A stretch of 64,000 bases of DNA from Colletes latitarsis. Taxonomy: Eukaryota; Arthropoda; Insecta; Hymenoptera; Colletidae. The notes beneath the pieces are model-generated. The model saw nothing but the letters and a program-made list of their open reading frames with translations, was not told the DNA's origin and ran no database searches. The translations under genes were made by a program, and so were the position numbers. Positions 38,301 to 50,205 of this stretch are shown piece after piece; within the stretch, counting starts at the first letter, position 1; every line of letters starts with the position of its first letter. The DNA lies in assembly GCF_051014445.1 (NCBI RefSeq), contig NC_135136.1:24880001-24944000 (forward strand). The letters run 5' to 3'.

Positions 38301-40675
38301 ACCTAACCCAGACCTAACCGGTGTTACCGACTAAAGTATTGATCGAAACCAAGTTTAATGGCCTGTTTCAGTGTGGTACCATAAATACTACCTGATTCAA
38401 ACCCGAATAAACCCAGGATATGACCAACAAGTATGCGAAGAATGCAAAATCATGAGTCAGATGCGGGCATAACCCAGACCTAACCCAGACCTAACCCAGA
38501 CCTAACCGGTGTTCCCGACTAAAATACTGACCGGAGCCAGGTTTAATTGACTGTTACTGTGTGGTACCACATTACTACGTGATTCAAACCCGGAAATTCC
38601 CAGGATCTGAGCAACAAGTATGCGAAGACGGCACAATCATGAGCCAGATGCGGGCATAACCCAGACCTAACCCAGACCTAACCAGTGTTATCCTTTAAAA
38701 TGTGGATCGAAACCAGGTTTAATTGACTGTTTCATTGTGGTACCACATTACTACGTGATTCAAACCCTAACAAACCCAGGATCTGGCCAATAAGTATGCG
38801 AAGAAGGCAAAATAATGAGCCAGATGCGGGCATAACCCAGACCTAACCCAGACCTAACCGGTGTTACCGACTAAAATACTGACCGAATCCAGGTTTAATT
38901 GACTGCTACTGTGTGGTACCACATTACTACGTGATACAAACCCGAAGATTCCCAGGATCTGGCCAACAACCATGCGAAGAAGGCAAAATCATGAGCCAGA
39001 TGCGGGCATAACCCAGACCTAACCCAGACCTAACCGCTGTTAACCTCTAAAATATTGATCGAAACCAAGTTTATTGGACTGTTCCAGTGTGGTACCATAA
39101 TTACTACGTGATTCAAACCAGAAAAAACCCAGGATATGACCAACAAGTATGCGAAGAATGCAAAATCATTAGCCAGTTGCGGGCATAACCCAGACCTAAC
39201 CCAGACCTAATCCGTTTTATCCTCTAAAATATTGATCGAAACCAAGTTTAATGGACTGTTCCAGTGTGGCTCCACATTACTACTTGAATCAAACCAGAGA
39301 AAACCAAGGATCTGGCAAACAAGAATGCGAAGAAGGCAAAATCATGAGCCAGATGCGGGCATAACCCAGACCTAACCGTTGTTATCCTCTAAAATATTGA
39401 TCGAAACCAAGTTTATTGGACTGTTTCAGTGTGGTACCATAATTACTACCTGATTCAAACCCGAATAAACCCAGGATCTGACCAACAAATATGCGAAGAA
39501 TGCAAAATCATGAGCCAGATGCGGGCATAACCCAGACCTAACTCAGACCTAACCGGTGTTATACTCTAAAATATTGATCGGAACCACGTTTGATTGTCTG
39601 TTTCAGTGAGGTGTCACATTACTACATGATTCAAACCAGAGAAAACCAAGGATCTGGCCAACAAGAATGCGGAAAAGGCAAAATTATGAGCCAGATGGGG
39701 GCATAACCCAGACCTAACCCAGACGTAACCGGTGTTAACCTCTAAAATATTGATCGAAACCAAGTTTAATGGACTGTTCCAGTGTGGTACCATAATTACT
39801 ACGTGATTCAAACCAGAAAAAACCCAGGATCTGACCAACAAGTATGCGAAGAATGCAAAATCATTAGCCAGTTGCGGGCATAACCCAGACCTAACCCAGA
39901 CCTAACCGGTGTTACCGACTAAAATACTGACCGAATCCAGGTTTAATTGACTGTTACTGTGTGGTACCACATTACTACGTTATTCAAACCAGAGAAAACC
40001 AAGGATCTGTCCAACAAGTGTTCGAAGAAGGCAAAATCATGGGCCAGATGCGGGCATAACCCAGACCTAACCCAGACCTAACCGGTGTTATCCTCTAAAA
40101 TATTGATCGAAACCTAGTTTAATGGACTGTTTCAGTGTGGTACCGTAATTACTACGTGATTCAAACCCGAAAAAACCCAGGATCTGAAAAACAATTATGC
40201 GAAGGAGGCAAAATCATGAGCCAGATGCGGGCATAACCCAGACCTAACCCAGACCTAACTGGTGTTATCCTCTAAAATATTGATCGAAACCAGGTTTAAT
40301 TGTCTGTTTCATTGTGGTACCACATTACTACGTGATTGAAACCGGAGAAAACCAAGGATCTGGCCAACAAGAATGCGGTAAAGGCATAATCATGAGCCAA
40401 GTGGGGGCGTAACCCAAACCTAACCCTGACGTAACCGGTGTTATCCTCTAAAATATTGATCGGAACCACGTTTAATTGTCTGTTTCAGTGAGGTGTCACA
40501 TTACTACATGATTCAAACCAGAGAAAACCAAGGATCTGGCCAACAAGAATGCGGAAAGGGCATAATAATGAGCCAGATGCGGGCATAACCCAGACCTAAC
40601 CCAGACCTAACCGGTCTCATCCTCTAAAATATTGATCGAAACCAAGTTTATTGGACTGTTCCAGTGTGGTACCAT
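35383..40675 (+). repeat. About 5.3-kb segmental duplication, copy B
   Basis: This is the partner of 14925-20217 at an offset of 20,458 bp (116 monomers). The two remain very similar; sample differences are CCAGGATTAATTG near 36761 (against CCAGGTTTAATTG), CCCTAACAAACCC near 38767 (against CCCTAAAAAACCC) and TGCTACTGTG near 38905 (against TGTTACTGTG). The seven-monomer pair is carried over intact at 36029-37275 and 37276-38508. The 3' part overlaps the 2,293-bp tandem repeat. Confidence 0.85.
38378..40670 (+). repeat. 2,293-bp (13-monomer) tandem duplication, unit 1
   Basis: The unit begins at ACCATAAATACTACCTG and is followed immediately by a second copy. Anchors at the same 2,293-bp offset include the three-copy 11-bp run (38473 and 40766) and a perfectly conserved 228-bp stretch at 39614-39841 and 41907-42134. 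Shared derived variants absent from the related copies at 18.2 and 44.5 kb are CCCTAACAAACCC, CTTGAATCAAACC, GAGCCAAGTGGGGG and ACCTAACTGGTG. Confidence 0.9.
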
Positions 40676-42963
40676 AAATACTACCTGATTCAAACCCGAA
40701 TAAACCCAGGATATGACCAACAAGTATGCGAAGAATGCAAAATCATGAGTCAGATGCGGGCATAACCCAGACCTAACCCAGACCTAACCCAGACCTAACC
40801 GGTGTTCCCGACTAAAATACTGACCGGAGCCAGGTTTAATTGACTGTTACTGTGTGGTACCACATTACTACGTGATTCAAACCCGGAAATTCCCAGGATC
40901 TGAGCAACAAGTATGCGAAGACGGCACAATCATGAGCCAGATGCGGGCATAACCCAGACCTAACCCAGACCTAACCAGTGTTATCCTTTAAAATGTGGAT
41001 CGAAACCAGGTTTAATTGACTGTTTCATTGTGGTACCACATTACTACGTGATTCAAACCCTAACAAACCCAGGATCTGGCCAATAAGTATGCGAAGAAGG
41101 CAAAATAATGAGCCAGATGCGGGCATAACCCAGACCTAACCCAGACCTAACCGGTGTTACCGACTAAAATACTGACCGAATCCAGGTTTAATTGACTGCT
41201 ACTGTGTGGTACCACATTACTACGTGATACAAACCCGAAGATTCCCAGGATCTGGCCAACAACCATGCGAAGAAGGCAAAATCATGAGCCAGATGCGGGC
41301 ATAACCCAGACCTAACCCAGACCTAACCGCTGTTAACCTCTAAAATATTGATCGAAACCAAGTTTATTGGACTGTTCCAGTGTGGTACCATAATTACTAC
41401 GTGATTCAAACCAGAAAAAACCCAGGATATGACCAACAAGTATGCGAAGAATGCAAAATCATTAGCCAGTTGCGGGCATAACCCAGACCTAACCCAGACC
41501 TAATCCGTTTTATCCTCTAAAATATTGATCGAAACCAAGTTTAATGGACTGTTCCAGTGTGGCTCCACATTACTACTTGAATCAAACCAGAGAAAACCAA
41601 GGATCTGGCAAACAAGAATGCGAAGAAGGCAAAATCATGAGCCAGATGCGGGCATAACCCAGACCTAACCGTTGTTATCCTCTAAAATATTGATCGAAAC
41701 CAAGTTTATTGGACTGTTTCAGTGTGGTACCATAATTACTACCTGATTCAAACCCGAATAAACCCAGGATCTGACCAACAAATATGCGAAGAATGCAAAA
41801 TCATGAGCCAGATGCGGGCATAACCCAGACCTAACTCAGACCTAACCGGTGTTATACTCTAAAATATTGATCGGAACCACGTTTGATTGTCTGTTTCAGT
41901 GAGGTGTCACATTACTACATGATTCAAACCAGAGAAAACCAAGGATCTGGCCAACAAGAATGCGGAAAAGGCAAAATTATGAGCCAGATGGGGGCATAAC
42001 CCAGACCTAACCCAGACGTAACCGGTGTTAACCTCTAAAATATTGATCGAAACCAAGTTTAATGGACTGTTCCAGTGTGGTACCATAATTACTACGTGAT
42101 TCAAACCAGAAAAAACCCAGGATCTGACCAACAAGTATGCGAAGAATGCAAAATCATTAGCCAGTTGCGGGCATAACCCAGACCTAACCCAGACCTAACC
42201 GGTGTTACCGACTAAAATACTGACCGAATCCAGGTTTAATTGACTGTTACTGTGTGGTACCACATTACTACGTTATTCAAACCAGAGAAAACCAAGGATC
42301 TGTCCAACAAGTGTTCGAAGAAGGCAAAATCATGGGCCAGATGCGGGCATAACCCAGACCTAACCCAGACCTAACCGGTGTTATCCTCTAAAATATTGAT
42401 CGAAACCTAGTTTAATGGACTGTTTCAGTGTGGTACCGTAATTACTACGTGATTCAAACCCGAAAAAACCCAGGATCTGAAAAACAATTATGCGAAGGAG
42501 GCAAAATCATGAGCCAGATGCGGGCATAACCCAGACCTAACCCAGACCTAACTGGTGTTATCCTCTAAAATATTGATCGAAACCAGGTTTAATTGTCTGT
42601 TTCATTGTGGTACCACATTACTACGTGATTGAAACCGGAGAAAACCAAGGATCTGGCCAACAAGAATGCGGTAAAGGCATAATCATGAGCCAAGTGGGGG
42701 CGTAACCCAAACCTAACCCTGACGTAACCGGTGTTATCCTCTAAAATATTGATCGGAACCACGTTTAATTGTCTGTTTCAGTGAGGTGTCACATTACTAC
42801 ATGATTCAAACCAGAGAAAACCAAGGATCTGGCCAACAAGAATGCGGAAAGGGCATAATAATGAGCCAGATGCGGGCATAACCCAGACCTAACCCAGACC
42901 TAACCGGTCTCATCCTCTAAAATATTGATCGAAACCAAGTTTATTGGACTGTTCCAGTGTGGT
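40671..42963 (+). repeat. 2,293-bp (13-monomer) tandem duplication, unit 2
   Basis: This carries every diagnostic variant checked in unit 1. The junction near 40671-40680 joins a TATTGGACTGTTCCAGTG front to an ATAAATACTACCTG back, a hybrid not seen at 20.2 kb, where the parent reads ATAATTACTACGTG. After 42963 the array resumes the parental order (as at 20213), as expected for a simple tandem duplication. Confidence 0.9.
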
Positions 42964-43360
42964 ACCATAATTACTACGTGATTCAAACCAGAAAAAACCC
43001 AGGATCTGACCAACAAGTATGCGAAGAATGCAAAATCATTAGCCAGTTGCGGGCATAACCCAGACCTAACCCAGACCTAACCGGTGTTACCGACTAAAAT
43101 ACTGACCGAATCCAGGTTTAATTGACTGTTACTGTGTGGTACCACATTACTACGTTATTCAAACCAGAGAAAACCAAGGATCTGTCCAACAAGTGTTCGA
43201 AGAAGGCAAAATCATGGGCCAGATGCGGGCATAACCCAGACCTAACCCAGACCTAACCGGTGTTATCCTCTAAAATATTGATCGAAACCTAGTTTAATGG
43301 ACTGTTTCAGTGTGGTACCGTAATTACTACGTGATTCAAACCCGAAAAAACCCAGGATCT
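42964..43360 (+). repeat. Continuation of the 20.2-kb-type sequence
   Basis: These roughly two monomers follow 20213-20609 at an offset of 22,751 bp (20,458 + 2,293). The match ends at GGATCTGA, where the parent continues AAAACAAGTATGCG but this copy continues CCAACAAGTACGCG. Confidence 0.75.
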
Positions 43361-44380
43361 GACCAACAAGTACGCGAAGAATCCAAAATCATGAGCCAGT
43401 TGCGGGCATAACCCAGACCTAACCCAGACCTAATCGGCTTTATCCTCTAAAATATTGATCGAAACTAAGTTTAATGTAACTGTTCCAGTGTGTCTCCACA
43501 TTACTACGTGATTCAAACCAGAGAAAACCAAGGATCTGGCCAACATGAATGCGAAGAAGGCAAAATTATGAGCCAGATGCGGGCATAACCCAGACCTAAC
43601 CCAGACCTAACCGGTGTTACCGGTTAAAATATTGATCGAAACCAAGTTTAATGGCCTGTTTCAGTGTGGTAGCATAAATACTACCTGATTCAAACCCGAA
43701 TAAACCCAGGATCTGACCAACAAGTATGCGAAGAATGCAAAATCATGAGCCAGATGCGGGCATAACCCAGACCTAACTCAGACCTAACCTGTTTTATCCT
43801 CTAAAATGTGGATCGAAACCAGGATTAATTGATTGTTTCAGTGTGGTACCACATTAGTACGTGATACAAACTCGAGAAAACCAAGGACCTGGCCAACAAG
43901 TATGCGAAGGAGGCAAAATCATGAGCCAGACGCGGGCATAACCCAGACCTAACCAGTCTTATCCTTTAAAATGTGGATCGAAACCAGGTTTAATTGACTG
44001 TTTCAATGTGGTACCACATTACGACGCGATTCAAACCCGAAAAAGCCCAGGACCTGGCCAACAAGTATGCGGAAAAGGCAAAATCATGAGCCAGATGCGG
44101 GCATAACCCAGACCTAACCCAGACCTAACCGGTGTTACCGACTAAAGTATTGATCGAAACCAAGTTTAATGGCCTGTTTCAGTGTGGTACCATAAATACT
44201 ACCTGATTCAAACCCGAATAAACCCAGGATCTGACCAACAAGTATGCGAAGAATGCAAAATCATGAGTCAGATGCGGGCATAACCCAGACCTAACCCAGA
44301 CCTAACCCAGACCTAACCCAGACCTAACCGGTGTTACCGCCTAAAATATTGGTCGGAACCAGGTTTAATTGTCTGTTTCA
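43361..44380 (+). repeat. Second copy of part of the seven-monomer unit
   Basis: This matches 36303-37322 at an offset of 7,058 bp (40 monomers). The private CCAGGATTAATTG change at 36761 and 43819 shows that it derives from the 35-kb copy rather than the 15-kb copy. It includes the four-copy 11-bp run at 44284-44327. It ends inside a monomer at GTCTGTTTCA, where the parent continues GTGAGGTGTC and this copy continues ATGTGGTACC. Confidence 0.85.
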
Positions 44381-44457
44381 ATGTGGTACCACATTACGAC
44401 GCGATTCAAACCCGAAAAAGCCCAGGACCTGGCCAACAAGTATGCGGAAAAGGCAAA
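44381..44457 (+). repeat. Short junction segment
   Basis: Less than half a monomer of the CATTACGACGCGATTC family (as near 38200) links two larger duplicated blocks. Its presence implies two exchange events within about 100 bp, or one template switch followed by another. Confidence 0.65.
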
Positions 44458-47240
44458 ATCATGAGCCAGATGCGGGCATAACCCAGACCTAACCCAGACC
44501 TAACCAGTGTTATCCTTTAAAATGTGGATCGAAACCAGGTTTAATTGACTGTTTCATTGTGGTACCACATTACTACGTGATTCAAACCCTAAAAAACCCA
44601 GGATCTGGCCAATAAGTATGCGAAGAAGGCAAAATAATGAGCCAGATGCGGGCATAACCCAGACCTAACCCAGACCTAACCGGTGTTACCGACTAAAATA
44701 CTGACCGAATCCAGGTTTAATTGACTGCTACTGTGTGGTACCACATTACAACGTGATACAAACCCGAAGATTCCCAGGATCTGGCCAACAACCATGCGAA
44801 GAAGGCAAAATCATGAGCCAGATGCGGGCATAACCCAGACCTAACCCAGACCTAACCGCTGTTAACCTCTAAAATATTGATCGAAACCAAGTTTATTGGA
44901 CTGTTCCAGTGTGGTACCATAATTACTACGTGATTCAAACCAGAAAAAACCCAGGATATGACCAACAAGTATGCGAAGAATGCAAAATCATTAGCCAGTT
45001 GCGGGCATAACCCAGACCTAACCCAGACCTAATCCGTTTTATCCTCTAAAATATTGATCGAAACCAAGTTTAATGGACTGTTCCAGTGTGGCTCCACATT
45101 ACTACTTGATTCAAACCAGAGAAAACCAAGGATCTGGCAAACAAGAATGCGAAGAAGGCAAAATCATGAGCCAGATGCGGGCATAACCCAGACCTAACCG
45201 TTGTTATCCTCTAAAATATTGATCGAAACCAAGTTTATTGGACTGTTTCAGTGTGGTACCATAATTACTACCTGATTCAAACCCGAATAAACCCAGGATC
45301 TGACCAACAAATATGCGAAGAATGCAAAATCATGAGCCAGATGCGGGCATAACCCAGACCTAACTCAGACCTAACCGGTGTTATACTCTAAAATATTGAT
45401 CGGAACCACGTTTGATTGTCTGTTTCAGTGAGGTGTCACATTACTACATGATTCAAACCAGAGAAAACCAAGGATCTGGCCAACAAGAATGCGGAAAAGG
45501 CAAAATTATGAGCCAGATGGGGGCATAACCCAGACCTAACCCAGACGTAACCGGTGTTAACCTCTAAAATATTGATCGAAACCAAGTTTAATGGACTGTT
45601 CCAGTGTGGTACCATAATTACTACGTGATTCAAACCAGAAAAAACCCAGGATCTGACCAACAAGTATGCGAAGAATGCAAAATCATTAGCCAGTTGCGGG
45701 CATAACCCAGACCTAACCCAGACCTAACCGGTGTTACCGACTAAAATACTGACCGAATCCAGGTTTAATTGACTGTTACTGTGTGGTACCACATTACTAC
45801 GTTATTCAAACCAGAGAAAACCAAGGATCTGTCCAACAAGTGTTCGAAGAAGGCAAAATCATGGGCCAGATGCGGGCATAACCCAGACCTAACCCAGACC
45901 TAACCGGTGTTATCCTCTAAAATATTGATCGAAACCTAGTTTAATGGACTGTTTCAGTGTGGTACCGTAATTACTACGTGATTCAAACCCGAAAAAACCC
46001 AGGATCTGAAAAACAATTATGCGAAGGAGGCAAAATCATGAGCCAGATGCGGGCATAACCCAGACCTAACCCAGACCTAACCGGTGTTATCCTCTAAAAT
46101 ATTGATCGAAACCAGGTTTAATTGTCTGTTTCATTGTGGTACCACATTACTACGTGATTGAAACCGGAGAAAACCAAGGATCTGGCCAACAAGAATGCGG
46201 TAAAGGCATAATCATGAGCCAGATGGGGGCGTAACCCAAACCTAACCCTGACGTAACCGGTGTTATCCCCTAAAATATTGATCGGAACCACGTTTAATTG
46301 TCTGTTTCAGTGAGGTGTCACATTACTACATGATTCAAACCAGAGAAAACCAAGGATCTGGCCAACAAGACTGCGGAAAGGGCATAATAATGAGCCAGAT
46401 GCGGGCATAACCCAGACCTAACCCAGACCTAACCGGTCTCATCCTCTAAAATATTGATCGAAACCAAGTTTATTGGACTGTTCCAGTGTGGTACCATAAT
46501 TACTACGTGATTCAAACCAGAAAAAACCCAGGATCTGACCAACAAGTATGCGAAGAATGCAAAATCATTAGCCAGTTGCGGGCATAACCCAGACCTAACC
46601 CAGACCTAACCGGTGTTACCGACTAAAATACTGACCGAATCCAGGTTTAATTGACTGTTACTGTGTGGTACCACATTACTACGTTATTCAAACCAGAGAA
46701 AACCAAGGATCTGTCCAACAAGTGTTCGAAGAAGGCAAAATCATGGGCCAGATGCGGGCATAACCCAGACCTAACCCAGACCTAACCGGTGTTATCCTCT
46801 AAAATATTGATCGAAACCTAGTTTAATGGACTGTTTCAGTGTGGTACCGTAATTACTACGTGATTCAAACCCGAAAAAACCCAGGATCTGAAAAACAAGT
46901 ATGCGAAGGAGGCAAAATCATGAGCCAGATGCGGGCATAACCCAGACCTAACCCAGACCTAACCGGTGTTATCCTCTAAAATATTGATCGAAACCAGGTT
47001 TAATTGTCTGTTTCATTGTGGTACCACATTACTACGTGATTGAAACCGGAGAAAACCAAGGATCTGGCCAACAAGAATGCGGTAAAGGCATAATCATGAG
47101 CCAGATGGGGGCGTAACCCAAACCTAACCCTGACGTAACCGGTGTTATCCTCTAAAATATTGATCGGAACCACGTTTAATTGTCTGTTTCAGTGAGGTGT
47201 CACATTACTACATGATTCAAACCAGAGAAAACCAAGGATC
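44458..47240 (+). repeat. Related copy of the 18.2-20.9 kb segment
   Basis: This follows 18178-20960 at an offset of 26,280 bp (149 monomers), with scattered single-base differences. It keeps the ancestral-looking CCCTAAAAAACCC and CTTGATTCAAACC states of the 18-kb copy, but shares TGCTACTGTG with the 38.4- and 40.7-kb copies. It contains the same 228-bp stretch (45436-45663) as three other places. Confidence 0.8.
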
Positions 47241-48461
47241 TGGCCAACAAGAATGCGGAAAGGGCATAATAATGAGCCAGATGCGGGCATAACCCAGACC
47301 TAACCCAGACCTAACCGGTCTCATCCTCTAAAATATTGATCGAAACCAAGTTTAATGGATTGTTCCAGTGTGGTACCATAATTACTACGTGATTCAAACC
47401 AGAAAAAACCCAGGATCTGACCAACAAGTATGCGAAGAGTGCAAAATCATTAGCCAGTTGCGGGCATAACCCAGACCTAACCCAGACCTAATCCGTTTTA
47501 TCCTCTAAAATATTGATCGAAACCAAGTTTAATGGACTGTTCCAGTGTGGCTCCACATTACTACATGATTCAAACCAGAGAAAACCAAGGATCTGGCCAA
47601 CAAGAATGCGAAGAAGGCAAAATCATGAGCCAGATGCGGGCATAACCCAGACCTAACCCAGACCTAACCGTTGTTATCCTCTAAAATATTGATCGAAACC
47701 AAGTTTATTGGACTGTTTCAGTGTGGTACCATAATTACTACGTGATTCATACCCGAAAAACCCATGATCTGACCAACAAGTATGCGAAGAATGCTAAATC
47801 ATGAGCCAGTTGCGGGCATAACCCAGACCTAACCCAGACCTAATCGGTTTTATCCTCTAAAATATTGATCCAACCCAAGTTTAATGGACTGTTGCAGTGT
47901 GGCTCCACATTACTACATGGTTCAAACCAGAGAAAACCAAGGATCTGGCCAACAAAATGCGAAGAAGGCAAAATCATGAGCCAGATGCGGGCATAACCCA
48001 GACCTAACCCAGACCTAACCGGTGTTATCCTCTAACATATTGATCGAAACCAGGTTTAATTGTCTGTTTCATTGTGGTACCACATTACTACGTGATTGAA
48101 ACCGGAGAAAACCAAGGATCTGGCCAACAAGAATGCGGTAAAGGCATAATCATGAGCCAGATGGGGGCGTAACCCAAACCTAACCCTGACGTAACCGGTG
48201 TTATCCTCTAAAATATTGATCGGAACCACGTTTAATTGTCTGTTTCAGTGAGGTGTCACATTACTACATGATTCAAACCAGAGAAAACCAAGGATCTGGC
48301 CAACAAGAATGCGGAAAGGGCATAATAATGAGCCAGATGCGGGCATAACCCAGACCTAACCCAGACCTAACCGGTCTCATCCTCTAAAATATTGATCGAA
48401 ACCAAGTTTAATGGATTGTTCCAGTGTGGTACCATAATTACTACGTGATTCAAACCAGAAA
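47241..48461 (+). repeat. Mixed satellite segment (about seven monomers)
   Basis: Only satellite sequence is present. Monomers resemble those at 22.4-22.6, 29.2 and 46.1-47.4 kb, with TTGATCCAACCC (47866) and CCAACAAAATGCG variants shared with 32.9 and 48.9 kb. A private AACATATTGATCG change is near 48034. Confidence 0.75.
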
Positions 48462-50205
48462 AAACCCAGGATCTGGCCAACAAGTATGCGAAGAAGGCAA
48501 AATCATGAGCCAGATGCGGGCATAACCCAGACATAACTCAGACCTAACCGGTTTTATCCTCTAAAATGTGGATCGAAACCAGGTTTAATTGATTGTTTCA
48601 GTGTGGTACCACATTAGTACGTGATCCAAACCCGAAAAAACCAAGGATCTGGCCAAAAAGAATGCGGAAAAGGCGAAATCATGAGCCAGATGCGGGCATA
48701 ACCCAGACCTAACCCAGACCTAACCAGTGTTATCCTCCAAAATATTGATCGAAACCAAGTTTAATGGACTGTTTCAGTGTGGTAGCATAATTACTACGTG
48801 ATTCATACCCGAAAAACCCATGATCTGACCAACAAGTATGCGAAGAATGCTAAATCATGAGCCAGTTGCGGGCATAACCCAGACCTAACCCAGACCTAAT
48901 CGGTTTTATCCTCTAAAATATTGATCCAACCCAAGTTTAATGGACTGTTGCAGTGCGGCTCCACATTACTACATGATTCAAACCAGAGAAAACCAAGGAT
49001 CTGGCCAACAAAATGCGAAGAAGGCAAAATCATGAGCCAGATGCGGGCATAACCCAGATCTAACCCAGACCTAACCGGTGTTATCCCCTAAAATATTGAT
49101 CGAAACCTAGTTTAATGGACTGTTTCAGTGTGGTACAGTAATTACTACGTGATTCAAACCCGAAAAAACCCAGGATCTGAACAACAAGTATGCGAAGGAG
49201 GCAAAATCATGAGCCAGATGCGGGCATAACCCAGACCTAACTCAGACCTAACCGGTTTTATCCTCTAAAATGTGGATCGAAACCAGGTTTAATTGATTGT
49301 TTCAGTGTGGTACCACATTAGTACGTGATCCAAACCCGAAAAAACCAAGGATCTGGCCAAAAAGAATGCGGAAAAGGCGAAATCATGAGCCAGATGCGGG
49401 CATAACCCAGACCTAACCCAGACCTAACCGGTGTTACCGACTAAAATACTGACCGAATCCAGGTTTAATTGACTGTTACTGTGTGGTACCACATTACTAC
49501 GTTATTCAAACCAGAGAAAACCAAGGATCTGTCCAACAAGTGTTCGAAGAAGGCAAAATCATGGGCCAGATGCGGGCATAACCCAGACCTAACCCAGACC
49601 TAACCGGTGTTATCCTCTAAAATATTGATCGAAACCAGGTTTAATTGTCTGTTTCATTGTGGTACCACATTACTACGTGATTGAAACCGGAGAAAACCAA
49701 GGATCTGGCCAACAAGAATGCGGTAAAGGCATAATCATGAGCCAGATGGGGGCGTAACCCAGACCTAACCCTGACGTAACCGGTGTTATCGTCTAAAATA
49801 TTGATCGGAACCACGTTTAATTGTCTGTTTCAGTGAGGTGTCACATTACTACATGATTCAAACCAGAGAAAACCAAGGATCTGGCCAAGAAGAATGCGGA
49901 AAAGGCACAATAATGAGCCAGATGCGGGCATAACCCGGATCTAACCCAGACCTAACCGTTGTTATCCTCTAAAATATTGATCGAAACCAAGTTTATTGGA
50001 CTGTTTCAGTGTGGTACCATAATTACTAACTGATTCAAACCCGAATAAACCCAGGATCAGACCAACAAGTATGCGAAGAATGCAAAATTATGAGCCAGAT
50101 GCGGGCATAACCCAGACCTAACTCAGACCTAACCGGTTTTATCCTCTAAAATGTGGATCGAAACCAGGTTTAATTGATTGTTTCAGTGTGGTACCACATT
50201 AGTAC
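48462..50205 (+). repeat. About 1.74-kb block, copy 2 (partner at 32.4 kb)
   Basis: This is the partner of 32416-34159. It starts and ends by in-register switches of monomer family: after 50205 it reads TACGTGATCC, where the partner passes into TACGGGATCC of the displaced left-domain block. Confidence 0.85.
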
